Assembly: GCA_016946835.1 (NCBI GenBank)
Contig: JACVTC010000170.1
Coordinates: 160,001 to 200,000, forward strand
Reading direction: 5' to 3'
DNA: 40,000 nucleotides
Source: Neocallimastix lanati (nom. inval.)
Taxonomy: Eukaryota > Neocallimastigomycota > Neocallimastigomycetes > Neocallimastigales > Neocallimastigaceae
Below the pieces are notes generated by a model. It had not been told where the DNA came from and ran no database searches. It saw only the letters and a program-made list of their open reading frames with translations. How positions within the stretch are numbered: position 1 is the first letter of the stretch; every line of letters starts with the position of its first letter. Both the position numbers and the translations under genes were made by a program. Positions 1-10,292 of this stretch are shown piece after piece.

Positions 1-421
1 AATATGTAAAAAAAAAATTAATATAAATGTTTAAAATTAAATTTTATATTACTCATTGATAAAAAATTTTTTTGTAAATTATGTGGCTGAAGAAAAAATT
101 CGAAAATTATATAAATAGATATAAAAGAACAACATTTAATAACTTTTTCCCCTTTAAAATAACAAAAAAAATAAAATAAAATAAAATAAAAAATAAAAAA
201 AAATAAAAAAAAATAAAAAAAATAAAAAATAAAATATTAGAAAAAAAATAAAAAATAAAATAATAGAAAAAAATAAAAAATTAAAAGATTAAAAAATTAA
301 AAATTAAACAAAAAATAAATTAAAGTAAAAAAATAAAAAATAAATTAAATTAATCAAAAAATTAAAATAAAAATTTTATAATTATTTATTTATTTATATA
401 ATATAGATTTATAAAAAAAAA
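1..421. other. AT-rich 5' flank of first gene
   Basis: There is no coding sequence here. From about 150 to 420 the plus strand is almost only A with isolated T (AAAAT/AAAAAT steps). This is likely the promoter and 5' untranslated region of the gene that starts at 422. No individual promoter element can be told apart from the background. Confidence 0.5.
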
Positions 422-1000
422 ATGAAATTCTTCGGTATTGTCGTTACTTTAATTGCAGCTGTTTCTTCTGTTTTCGGAACTGTTTGTCATGATAAATGTG
501 ATGCTTCAAAGGTTCCAAAAAAGGCTCTTTCTGCTCCACTTCAACTTGTAGCTGTCGTTGATCAAAATAACGCCAGTATCAAATATCAAATTGGTGGTAA
601 TGTTACTATTAATGATGATTGTCACTTTTCTGTAGAAAACTTCTACGTTCTTCCAGGTGGTGGTCCAGTCAGATGGGTCGGTGCCTTATTAAACAGTAAC
701 GAAGGTACAAGCCTTACCAAAGAAGTTCCACTTTCCCCAATTGATCCAAACCAACCACAAACTATTAAATATGATGTTAATGAAGCAGATGCTTTCTGTA
801 AAGTTTCTTTATTAAATGATGTTGGTAGAATTAGTTTAATGGACACTAACTGGCAACTTATTGCTTTTGCAGATGTTAACCCAGATAATGATGCTAACAA
901 ACCAAATAACAATGGTGGTAATAGTTCTGATGCTACTACTGCTAAGTGGTCAATGGGTCTTTTAGGTCTTTCTTCTTTACTTGCTTATCTTTTAGCCTAA
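422..1000 (+). CDS. Secreted, probably GPI-anchored protein with DM13-like core
   Basis: 192 residues, no intron. Residues 1-19 form a signal peptide (basic residue 2, hydrophobic core, cleavage near FG-T). Residues about 35-155 resemble the DM13 fold: a beta-rich segment GGNVTINDDCHFSVENF (58-74), then GGGPVRWVGAL, and a second half with FCKVSLL and a tryptophan strand. Cysteines are at 22, 26, 67 and 126, enough for two disulfides. Residues 152-175 are a low-complexity Asn/Asp/Ser linker, and the last 17 or so residues are hydrophobic with no charged tail. Such an ending is a GPI-anchor addition signal, with candidate omega sites around 167-170. The expected place is the outer cell surface or wall. 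The start is the only ATG, after an A-run. DM13 is assigned from the motif pattern only; the ligand is unknown, and in other proteins DM13 sits beside DOMON/redox domains absent here. Confidence 0.85.
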   Translation: MKFFGIVVTLIAAVSSVFGTVCHDKCDASKVPKKALSAPLQLVAVVDQNNASIKYQIGGNVTINDDCHFSVENFYVLPGGGPVRWVGALLNSNEGTSLTKEVPLSPIDPNQPQTIKYDVNEADAFCKVSLLNDVGRISLMDTNWQLIAFADVNPDNDANKPNNNGGNSSDATTAKWSMGLLGLSSLLAYLLA

Positions 1001-1628
1001 GAAATTTGAATTAAATGAATATAGAACAAAATTTTTATTCTTTACATATTAAAAGATATAAATTATTAATATATAAAGTGAAGTAAAAGAAAGGAAAAAC
1101 TATAAAAAAAATATTATTATAATAATTGAATATATTTTAATTTAAATTAAGTAATAATGGTTAAAACAATAAAATTGTTAAAAAGAAGAATTTATAATTT
1201 TTAATTTATAAAAAAAAGCGTAAATAAATAATTTAAAAAAATTTAAAAATAAAAATAATAAAATATTAAAAATTAAAAATTAAAACTAAAAAAAAGGATT
1301 TTATAATAATAAAAATTTCAATGGATTGTTATAATTTATGATTTATAAATATAAAATATTTGTTATGATTTATTTATTAGTTTCTTTTTTTTTTTTTTTA
1401 TGCACGTTTACTTTGTTTACTTTAATGATTATGTATAATTTATAAAATTTATAAAAGAGTTATTTTGATTTTAATATAATGAGAATCCACATGGAAAATA
1501 AAGATATTTAATTTGAAAATTTTTTAAAAAATAATAACAATATTTATATTAATAATACTAATGATAAAATGATAATACTTTTAGATTATTAAATTATATA
1601 TATATATATATTTACTTTTTTTTACATA

Positions 1629-2062
1629 TTGTGTCTCCTTCAAGACATAAAATATAGTACCCGTACTAAGTTTCCTTCTTGTCGAAAATGCAAGTATATG
1701 AAATATTATAAGATCGGCTCGGGGAAAAAAAAAAAAAAAAAAAGTCATTTTATTATATTAATAATATCCTTCAATCACCTTCAGAGAATTCCTCTTTCCT
1801 TATTTTCATATCTTGCGTATAAAGCTTGTGGAATTTCATTACTAATGTTATGCCTATTGTTGATTGATGATCTTTTACATTTTCGATCAATTTGTATATA
1901 TCATTAGACTTAAACCATTATCATAAGAGCGATAACATCGAAACGATAAAGGCAAAGAAGAAAGAAATTCTGATATAGATTCAAAGATTTGAATTATAAT
2001 TTTTATATAGATGGAGTTATCATCGATATATGAGAAGAGTTAAAGGCCATTCCATCATAGTT
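1629..2062. pseudogene. Decayed coding DNA of unknown origin
   Basis: This stretch is visibly richer in G and C than its surroundings and is cut by an A-run (about 1724-1743) and bounded by a T-run at 2063. On the minus strand, 1771-1917 is open for 48 codons with balanced residues (for example KDHQSTIGITLVMKFHKLY), ending in TGA. The plus strand is also open over 1629-1907, but beyond the poly-lysine that frame is mostly hydrophobic, as an antisense shadow would be. In 1629-1724 both strands read plausibly; the plus frame has SCRKCKYMKYYK. The region 1920-2062 shows broken coding-like phrases in changing frames. I read it as a degraded gene or element fragment, family and strand unresolved. 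Confidence 0.4.
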
Positions 2063-2163
2063 TCTTTTTTTTTTTTTTTTTTTTTTTAAATTATTTTTGT
2101 TAAAAAAAATCATATTTTATTTTCATGTACACTAAATATTATTAAATAAAGTTCATTCCTAGT

Positions 2164-2198
<35 letters not shown>

Positions 2199-2200
<2 letters not shown>

Positions 2201-2417
2201 AATACTAATTTATTTAGAATAAATAATTAAATAAATATGTTACTTTTTAAATATTGAAAAATGAAATATATTTTGAAAAATATCACATAATTAAATAAAC
2301 TGAATACTTATTAAAAAAAAAAAAAAAAAAAAAAAATAAATAAATATTTTACTTTTTAAATATTGAAAAATGAAATATATTTTGAAAAATATCACATAAT
2401 TAAATAAACTGAATACT

Positions 2418-2472
<55 letters not shown>
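2199..2472 (+). repeat. Tandem duplication, units ending in poly-A
   Basis: A segment of about 95 bp (from AATAAATATGTTACTTTTTAA to GAATACTTATT) occurs twice in direct order, about 2231-2312 and 2341-2421. Each copy ends in a poly-A run: about 23 A at 2313, then 51 A at 2422-2472. A third poly-A run (about 34 A) ends just before, at 2198. The leading segment (AATACTAATTTATT.AGAATAAA) reappears at about 2493-2518. The unit boundary therefore coincides with the A-tails. Confidence 0.75.
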
Positions 2473-2474
<2 letters not shown>

Positions 2475-3616
2475 AATAATTAAAACTAATAATTAATACT
2501 AATTTATTCAGAATAAACAATTAAATATACAATAATAAATAATTAAGCAATTCACAATTACAAATAAGAAAAAGCATTTAAAAATAAGATATATTCTTAT
2601 ATACCTCGTAATTAAAAAGATTGAATAATTAATAATAAATAATTAAATATAAATTAAAAACAATTAAAAAAAATATTTTATTTAATATATTTTTCTTATA
2701 AAATACTTGATAATTAAAATTAATAATAATAATAGTAATAATAGTAATATTAATAATATTAATAGTTTATTCATAATAATCAAATAAATAATAATAATTA
2801 AATAACTTTATATTAATAATAAATAATAAAGAAAATATTATATTATTTTAAAAAATTATAAAATAAAATATTTATTTAAAAGCTTTTAAACTATTTCTAT
2901 AATTAAATATATTTGTTTAAATATTTAATTAAAATATTTTATAATATATGGAATTAAAAGATAAATATTGAAATAGATGATACTAATCAAGGAAAAGAAC
3001 AACTTATTATTAACAAAAATATAAATTCTAAATTTAATTTTTCATCTAAAAAAAAAAAAAAATTAATTATCAAAAATATAATAAATATTTTATTTAATAA
3101 TTGATATTATTTATATTTATCAATAAATCATTAATAACCATTTATACAATGGTAGTAATAATTTTAAAAATAAAAAAAAAAATAAAAATGAATGTTACCA
3201 ATAAATTCTAGTTCCTTATTATTAATAATGTGGAAGATTATTTTTATATAATAATATTTGAATTTTGCTATCCATTCCGAACATTTTATTACAATTTGTA
3301 TATATATTAATTTAATATTTTTTTTTTTTCTTTTTTAAGTTCTAATAATTATTTGTTAAATAATTAAATATAAAATATTATAAAATAATATTTAAAAATT
3401 TATATTATAAATAAAATAATAAAATAAAAAAAAAAATGGTATTCAATTATAATAAAATAAATAAATAAAGTAATATTCAGTTATAATGAAATAAATAAAT
3501 AAAATAATATTAAACTTCTCAATATGTGGTTTTAAATTTACATAAGAGTAATTCATATATTTTTTTGAAATAATAAAGTTATTTTTATTAATTTAAATAT
3601 TTGAATTAATTATATA

Positions 3617-3718
3617 GGATATGATATAATAAAATATGATATGATATAATAATGATAGATATATATATATATATTCCCTTAAATTATAGATAACGATTAT
3701 TACCTTCTTATTTTTTAT

Positions 3719-3754
<36 letters not shown>

Positions 3755-3885
3755 AAAAAATTATATATGATATAATATAAGATAAAAAATGATATGATAT
3801 AATAATAATAGATATAGATAGATAGATAGATAAATATTCCCTTAAATTATAGATAATAATTACTACTTTTTTATTTTTTATCTCT
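3617..3885 (+). repeat. Imperfect tandem duplication of about 130-150 bp
   Basis: Both copies run from an ATGATATGATATAATAATGATAG-like lead through TATTCCCTTAAATTATAGATAA to TTATTTTTTATCTCTT. The first is about 3617-3722, the second about 3765-3885. They are separated by a T-run and differ mainly in their microsatellite interiors (TA steps in the first, GATA steps in the second). Confidence 0.65.
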
Positions 3886-4113
3886 TAATTAACTTTTTTT
3901 TTTTTTTTTAATTATGGAAAGTAATACTATTAAAGATATTTAATTAATAATTTAAATATATCAGTATTAATTTTTAATCACTAAGTAAGAAAAGGTATAT
4001 AATTTTTTTTTTTTTTTCTTTTTCATATATTTTCACTATAATATTATTCTTATAAACATAATTAATTAATTAATTAATTAATTAATAATTTAGTTTATTT
4101 TTAATAGTATTAT

Positions 4114-6525
4114 TTATAATGGAATTAAAAGTAATCTTTCTTCATTTTCATTCTCTTCAATTGCTTTCAAACGAATTTTTGTATTATAAGCATAATTAAT
4201 TAATAATTTAGCGATTTCTTCATTACTCCTTTCATATGATAATTTATATGGACAATACCCGTTTTTATTCGTGTCATTTATTTCTAAAGGAATTTCATTT
4301 TTAATGGCATAATTAATTAGTAAATTAACTATGTCACTATTATTATTTTCTGTAGCTAAAAGAAGTGGATTGTTTCCATCATTCGCTTTGTCATTTATTT
4401 TCAAAATAATTTGATTTGCATTAGCATAATCGATTAATAATTTTACTATTTCTACATTATTTCTGTAAACGGCCCAGAAAAGAAGATCTCTACCTTCATT
4501 TACTTTTTCATTTAAGTCTAAAACAATATTTTTTTCATTGGCATAATTAATTAATAATTTAAAAATTTCAAAATTATTATTATAAATAGAAGAATATATA
4601 GAAAATTTTTCAGAATAGTTTTTTTGATTTATATTTAAAATAATATTATGATCTTGGACATATTTCATTAGTATTTCAACTATTTCTTTATTGTTATTCT
4701 CAATGGCCGATAAAAGTGAGTTACTTCTATAATAATTAATTCGATTTATATTTAAAATAATTTTTTTTGTATTGGCATAATCTATTATCAAGTTAACTAT
4801 GTCAACACGATTTTTATCAATGGCTTTTAGCAAGGGATAATTTTTAAAAGTATTACATTCATTTATTTTCAATTTAATATTATTATCATTGGCATAACTC
4901 ATTAATAATTCGACTATTTTAATATTATTATTATCAATAGCTTTTAAAAGTGGATAGTCGCCATAGTCATCTTTTTCATTTATTTCCAAAATAATAGTAT
5001 TATTTTCATTGGCATAATCTATTAATAATTTAACTATTTCAGTATTATTTTTACTGATCGCATTTAACATTGGATAATTTCCGGTATTGTTGGGTTCATT
5101 TATTTTTAAAATAAAATTATTATCATCAGCATATTTAATTAATAATTTAATAATATCAATATTACTGTTGTTTATGGCCATTAAAAGTGGATAATTTCTC
5201 AATTTGTTTTGTTCATTTATTGCCAATTTAATATTATTTTCAATTGCATAATTAATTAATAGTTTAACGATTTCCTTATTATTCTTTTCAGTAGCAAGCA
5301 GAAGCGGATCATCACCATTTAAATTCTTCTCATTAATTTCCAAAGTAATATCGTCTTTATGATTATTAGCATAATTGATTAATAATTTAACTATTTCCGT
5401 ATTATTCTTATCCACTGCATGCATAAATAAATTATTACCATTTTTATCCTTTTCATCAATTTTCAAAGTATCATTATTATTATTATTATTTGCATAATCA
5501 ATTAATAATTCAATTATTTTCATATTATTCTTATCCATGGCAAGCATAAATAAATTATTACCATTTTCATCCTTTTTATTAATTTCCAAAGTAATATTTT
5601 TATTACTAGAAAAATCTTTTAATAATTTAACCATTTCAATATTATTCATTGAAATGGCATACTTTGCAAATAAATGTAATATATTACTTACTTTAGTGTT
5701 ATCTAAAGGCATGAAATTTTCTAAATTATCATTATTTATTTCTAAAATAATATTGTTTTCAATGGCATAATTAATTAATGATTTAACTATTTCTATATTA
5801 TTCATTTTAATGGCGAACATAAGCAAATTATCACCATATTCATTCTTTTTATTAATATTTAAGGTGGTATCATCTTTATTTTTATTGGCATAATCAATTA
5901 ACAATTTAACAATCTCAGTATTATTATTCATAATTGCTAGCATAATAGGTGAAGTTGTACATTTCTTTGTTTCATTATTTTCATTATTTGTTTCATTATT
6001 TTCATTATTTTCTATGTCATTTATATTTAAGATAATTTTTCTATCGGTGGCATGATTAATTAATAATTTAAGTATTTCTATGTTACTCAAAAAAACTGCC
6101 CAGTAAAGAGAATTTCTTCCATATATATCTTTTTCATTAATTTTCAAAGGAATATTTTTATCATTGGCATAATTTATTAATAATTCAACCATTTCCAAAT
6201 TATTCTGTTCCATAGCAAGGAGAATTGGACATTCACCATTTTCATTCATATTGTTAATTTCCAAAATAATATTATTTTTATTTGCATATTCAATTAACGA
6301 GGCAATCAGTTCATTATTATTATTTTTTGTATTTTTTTCTGTAATTATTTCATTTTTTTTAATAGCCAGGTGAATTGGATTCTCTCCATTTTCATTCTTT
6401 TCGTTAATTTTCAAAGTTTCTTCATTATTATTGGAATAATTTTTAATAAATGAAATTATATCTTCAATTTTTTCTTTTTCAATTATTTCTATTAAGCTAT
6501 TATTTTTACTATAATTTTGGCCCAT
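4114..6525 (-). CDS. Ankyrin-like repeat protein A, probable N-myristoyl protein
   Basis: 803 residues, no intron. The protein is a solenoid of 19 recognisable units, each built on a helix like TEIVKLLIDYA followed by a loop, LEINEKN, and a second helix around YPLLLAI. The usual unit is 39 residues, about 6 longer than a standard ankyrin repeat, the extra residues lying between the TEIVKLLIDYA helix and the INEK segment. The N terminus, MGQNYSKN, fits the N-myristoylation pattern (Gly2, Ser6, basic residue 7), which supports this start and suggests membrane attachment. Residues 171-189 are an Asn/Glu-rich insert. The C terminus ends shortly after the last helix with LLLIPL. There is no catalytic domain, signal peptide or membrane segment, so a scaffold or protein-binding role is likely but the partner is unknown. 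It is a paralogue of the gene at 14986-17139. Confidence 0.9.
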   Translation of the reverse strand: MGQNYSKNNSLIEIIEKEKIEDIISFIKNYSNNNEETLKINEKNENGENPIHLAIKKNEIITEKNTKNNNNELIASLIEYANKNNIILEINNMNENGECPILLAMEQNNLEMVELLINYANDKNIPLKINEKDIYGRNSLYWAVFLSNIEILKLLINHATDRKIILNINDIENNENNETNNENNETKKCTTSPIMLAIMNNNTEIVKLLIDYANKNKDDTTLNINKKNEYGDNLLMFAIKMNNIEIVKSLINYAIENNIILEINNDNLENFMPLDNTKVSNILHLFAKYAISMNNIEMVKLLKDFSSNKNITLEINKKDENGNNLFMLAMDKNNMKIIELLIDYANNNNNNDTLKIDEKDKNGNNLFMHAVDKNNTEIVKLLINYANNHKDDITLEINEKNLNGDDPLLLATEKNNKEIVKLLINYAIENNIKLAINEQNKLRNYPLLMAINNSNIDIIKLLIKYADDNNFILKINEPNNTGNYPMLNAISKNNTEIVKLLIDYANENNTIILEINEKDDYGDYPLLKAIDNNNIKIVELLMSYANDNNIKLKINECNTFKNYPLLKAIDKNRVDIVNLIIDYANTKKIILNINRINYYRSNSLLSAIENNNKEIVEILMKYVQDHNIILNINQKNYSEKFSIYSSIYNNNFEIFKLLINYANEKNIVLDLNEKVNEGRDLLFWAVYRNNVEIVKLLIDYANANQIILKINDKANDGNNPLLLATENNNSDIVNLLINYAIKNEIPLEINDTNKNGYCPYKLSYERSNEEIAKLLINYAYNTKIRLKAIEENENEERLLLIPL

Positions 6526-6611
6526 TGGGACTACAATTTTTTTTTTTTTTATTTATTATTATTTTATTTTATTTTATTTTATTTTATTTTTTGGACTAAT
6601 TTAAAAACATA

Positions 6612-6614
6612 TAT

Positions 6615-6665
<51 letters not shown>

Positions 6666-6669
6666 TTTT
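6612..6669 (+). repeat. (TTTA)n microsatellite
   Basis: About 14 perfect copies of TTTA lie in the 5' flank of ankyrin-like gene A, roughly 90 bp before its start codon. Confidence 0.9.
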
Positions 6670-6754
6670 ATAGAATTTTAATTTTTATTTATAAATATAT
6701 TTATTTATTTTATTGACTTTTCATGACAGTTAATAATACCAAAACTTTTAAATT

Positions 6755-6914
6755 GAAATTAAAATTTAATTTCTTTTCTATATAATTATAAAAAATAATA
6801 TAATAAAGAAATTAAAATTTAATTTCTTTTCTATATAATTATAAAAAATAATATAATAACGAAATTAAAATTTAATTTTTTTTCTATATAATTATAAAAA
6901 ATAATATAATAAAG
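6755..6914 (+). repeat. 53-bp tandem repeat, three copies
   Basis: Copies begin at 6755, 6808 and 6861, each starting GAAATTAAAATTTAATTT and ending ATAATATAATAA. They differ at only a few positions (for example AAAG versus AACG at the junctions and C versus T inside the third copy), so the expansion is recent. They lie upstream of ankyrin-like gene A. Confidence 0.9.
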
Positions 6915-7717
6915 AAAAGTTCAGTAGTAAATAAAAGTTCATTCATTATATATTTATATAATTATAAAATAAAAAATCATAAAATAAATATGATTTTTTT
7001 TCCTTTTTTTTTTTTTTTTTTTTTTTAATAAATTATTTTATAAATAAAAAAATAAAAAATAAAAAATAAAAAAAAAAAAAAAAAAAAGGTTAAAATAAAT
7101 ATTTAAATTTAAATATTTAAATTTTTATGTCCTTTTTTTTATATATATATATGTTGATTAATTTTAGAAAAAATTATTTTAACATCCACAATAAAAAAAT
7201 AAAAAAAATAAAACAAAATAAAATTTATAAATTTATATTATATAATAAAATTATTATTATAATTTATTATTTTATCTATTTATCTATTTATTTGTTTATT
7301 CATTTGTTTATTTATTCATTTTTTTATTTATTCATTCATTCATTCATTCATTCATTAAAAATTTAAGTATAAGAATAAAAAAAAAATTTTTTTCCTTTAA
7401 TAAATGAATATTTTAATATTTATTTTTAATAAATTTAGGAGAAGCTATAAAAAAATTTTTTTTTTTTTTTTATTTTTATTAATTTTTTTTTATCTATATT
7501 CTTTTTTTTTTATGATATTTATTAAAGACAATTTTTTTTTAATTATAATTCAAATAACGATTATTACTTCAAATTTATATATAAACAAACAAATATACAA
7601 ACAAACAAAAAAATACTAAAAAATAAATATATATATATAATAGTGTTAAAAAAAAATTGAAGAAATATTTGGCAGTACTTCACTGAAGAAGATAAAATAA
7701 ATTTTTATAATAAAAAT

Positions 7718-7750
<33 letters not shown>

Positions 7751-7875
7751 GATATAGGATAAAATAAATTTTTATAAAATAATCTTTTTTTTTTGAAAAT
7801 GCATTCTTCAATTATTAAAGATAAAATTAGGATTGATTTATAATCCTAAATATAAATATACATATTATATTAAAG

Positions 7876-7917
7876 GGTGAACTGTGGTACTTTTAATATC
7901 TCTATTACTATAGCACC
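7876..7917. other. Imperfect hairpin in intergenic DNA
   Basis: GGTG, a 2-base bulge and CTGTGGTA pair with TACTATAGCACC across a 16-base AT-rich loop. All 12 positions pair if two G-U wobbles are allowed on the plus-strand RNA. The minus strand also reads as a short coding-like phrase ending in a stop, so it may instead be a coding scrap. Confidence 0.35.
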
Positions 7918-9105
7918 ATCAATATTTGAATGAAAAAAATATTAAAAAAATATTAAAAATAATAAAACATAATAAAATAAAGGTAAGATAATTGGTTAAA
8001 CTAAATTATGATTAATTTATATTAATAATATAAAAAATAAAAAAATAAAATTATTTTATATAAATTTTTTATTTATTAGATTAAAAATTATTATTAATAA
8101 TTGGTTTAAACAAAATTAGATTAAGTTAGGTCCATTTTTTTTAAAAAAATATATATATATTTATATTATTTAAAAAGTTTTATTGTTTAATTAATATTGC
8201 TCAATCCAATAAAAATGAAAGTAAAATTCATTGTAAGAATTTTTTTTTTTTTTTTGGATAATTGAAGATATGATTTTATTGAACTTTATGTTTTCTTCAT
8301 TATCTAATATATAATTATATTAATAGAAAAATTTTATATGAAGAAAGAAATATTTAAAATGATTAACATGATTAATTATAATTTTTATGTCATTCTTAAT
8401 ATTTATGAAACTATTGAGATAAATATTAATGATTTATCATGTTGATATACATTCGTTCAATTATTATTATTACTTTTTTATTATTATTAAAATATTGTTT
8501 AGTATTTAACATTTATTAATGAAAATTCAATCGAATAAAAAAATCAAAAAAAAAATAATAATAATAATGACTGATAAAAAATTTAAACTAAAAAAATCTA
8601 TATACAAATTATGTCAGTAAATGTAATAAAAGATAAATATTGCTACACTCATAAATCAACCATTGTACCAAATATTATTATTATATTACTCTAATCCTTT
8701 ATTTATATTAATATTCAATAAAGCATTATTTTATGTATTTATATCATTAAACATAAATTTATAAGTCACATGTTTTGATTAAATCAATATCATCTTTTTT
8801 TTTTTTTAAATTCATTTTTATTTTAATTTTGAATAGTATATAAATTTTAAAATTTAATTTTAATTTTAATATCATACAAAATTTAAAATTTATTTATTAC
8901 ATCTATTCATTCATAATATATCATAATAGTAAAATTGTAAATAATATAACTAAAAGTTTTTATACTTTTATTTATCTTATATATAAAATGAGATTTTATA
9001 TTGTTAAATATCTAATAATATATTATAATATATAAAATTTTTTTTAGCAGATACTGAATAAAAATTTTATTAAAACTTATATATATTATTTCTATTTGAT
9101 ATTTG

Positions 9106-9107
<2 letters not shown>

Positions 9108-9198
<91 letters not shown>

Positions 9199-9199
9199 T
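9108..9199 (+). repeat. (TTA)n array, about 30 copies
   Basis: This is an uninterrupted trinucleotide run. It translates as poly-Tyr on one strand and poly-Asn on the other. The flanking sequence has no coding character, so I treat it as a microsatellite, not as part of a gene. Confidence 0.9.
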
Positions 9200-10292
9200 T
9201 TCGCCATTTTACTTTTTTTTATTTTTTTTAAATATAATAAAAATACAATACAATTATTTACATAATACAATCAGTTACATTATTGTTCATGTATATATAA
9301 ATACAATATATTAATGCATAATTTAGGGGTTTTATTAAGTTAATTAATTAAATATCTAATAATATATTATGGATAGGTACAAAGTCTTAGTTTTCCTAAA
9401 AGTTAAACTCTCTGGTTTAAATGTAAAAAAAAAAAAAAATGAATCAACACATTTGAACAATATATATATTATTTTATTATATTTTAACAGGTACTTTAAT
9501 TAAAATATTAGTTCAAAAGTCATAAGAGTCCTTATTTAAAAAAAAATAAATATATAAATAAAATTAAATCAAAAGGAAAAAAAATATAGTAAACTAATAA
9601 ATGAAATAAAATAATTGCCTATCAATCTTTTTTTTTTTTTATGTTGTAATATCTTTGATTGTAATTTATTAATTTTTTATTAATTTTTCAATTTTTATAA
9701 TTAATTATTACTAATTATGTATTATTAATATTACTTATTTTTTTATTATTAATTATAAATATTAATTATTACTATTATTATTAATTATAATTTTTTCTAT
9801 ATATAATTTTAATAATGCCTCAATATTAAATTAATGATTATGATTAATCATTATTATTATAAACCGTTTTTTTAAAAAAAATAAAATAAGATAATTGTAT
9901 TTTTTAATACAAGGTTGAGTAGTATTTTAGGTAAATTAAAATTTAATTAATTAAATAAAAAAAAAAAAAAAAAAAAAAAAAAATTATTTATATAATTAAT
10001 TGATAGATATATTTAGTTTAATTAAAAAAAAATAATAATAATAATAATAATAAAAAGAAATCTATATAAAAAAAAGGAATTTTATATATTAACTTTTAAT
10101 TTTTCTTTTTTTTTAAAAAAAAATTATATAGAATAAAAAAAAAAAATATTATCATTGTTATATTTTATTTTTAAATATATATAATTTATTAATAAAGCAA
10201 TAGCTTATTGAAAAGACTAAAGGACTAAAAAATATATATATATATATAATAATAAATAAATAAATAAATAAATAACTTATTAATAAAAAAAA

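Larger units (their letters stand above)
1001..4113. other. Intergenic region with repeats and one decayed coding island
   Basis: About 3.1 kb lie between the DM13-like gene and the end of ankyrin-like gene A. Most of it is A/T low complexity with long poly-A and poly-T runs. The exceptions, listed separately, are the island at 1629-2062 and the tandem duplications at 2199-2472 and 3617-3885. A 45-bp unit is also doubled at about 3437-3510. At 4054-4090 an AATT/TTAA-type run is self-complementary and lies just past the stop codon of gene A. Confidence 0.6.
6526..10292. other. Intergenic region, low complexity
   Basis: About 3.8 kb between the 5' end of ankyrin-like gene A and the reductase gene. 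I see no convincing gene. It holds an ATTT microsatellite, a triplicated 53-bp unit, an imperfect hairpin at 7876-7917 and a long ATT array, all listed separately. Short stretches near 7640-7710 read like coding sequence (plus frame IWQYFTEEDKINFYN) but are too short to call. Confidence 0.5.

Noticed and set aside
9070-9314. Poly-Asn / poly-Tyr open frames on both strands
   Set aside because: They are translations of one TTA microsatellite, with flanks lacking coding character. Both strands are open only because the repeat has no stop.
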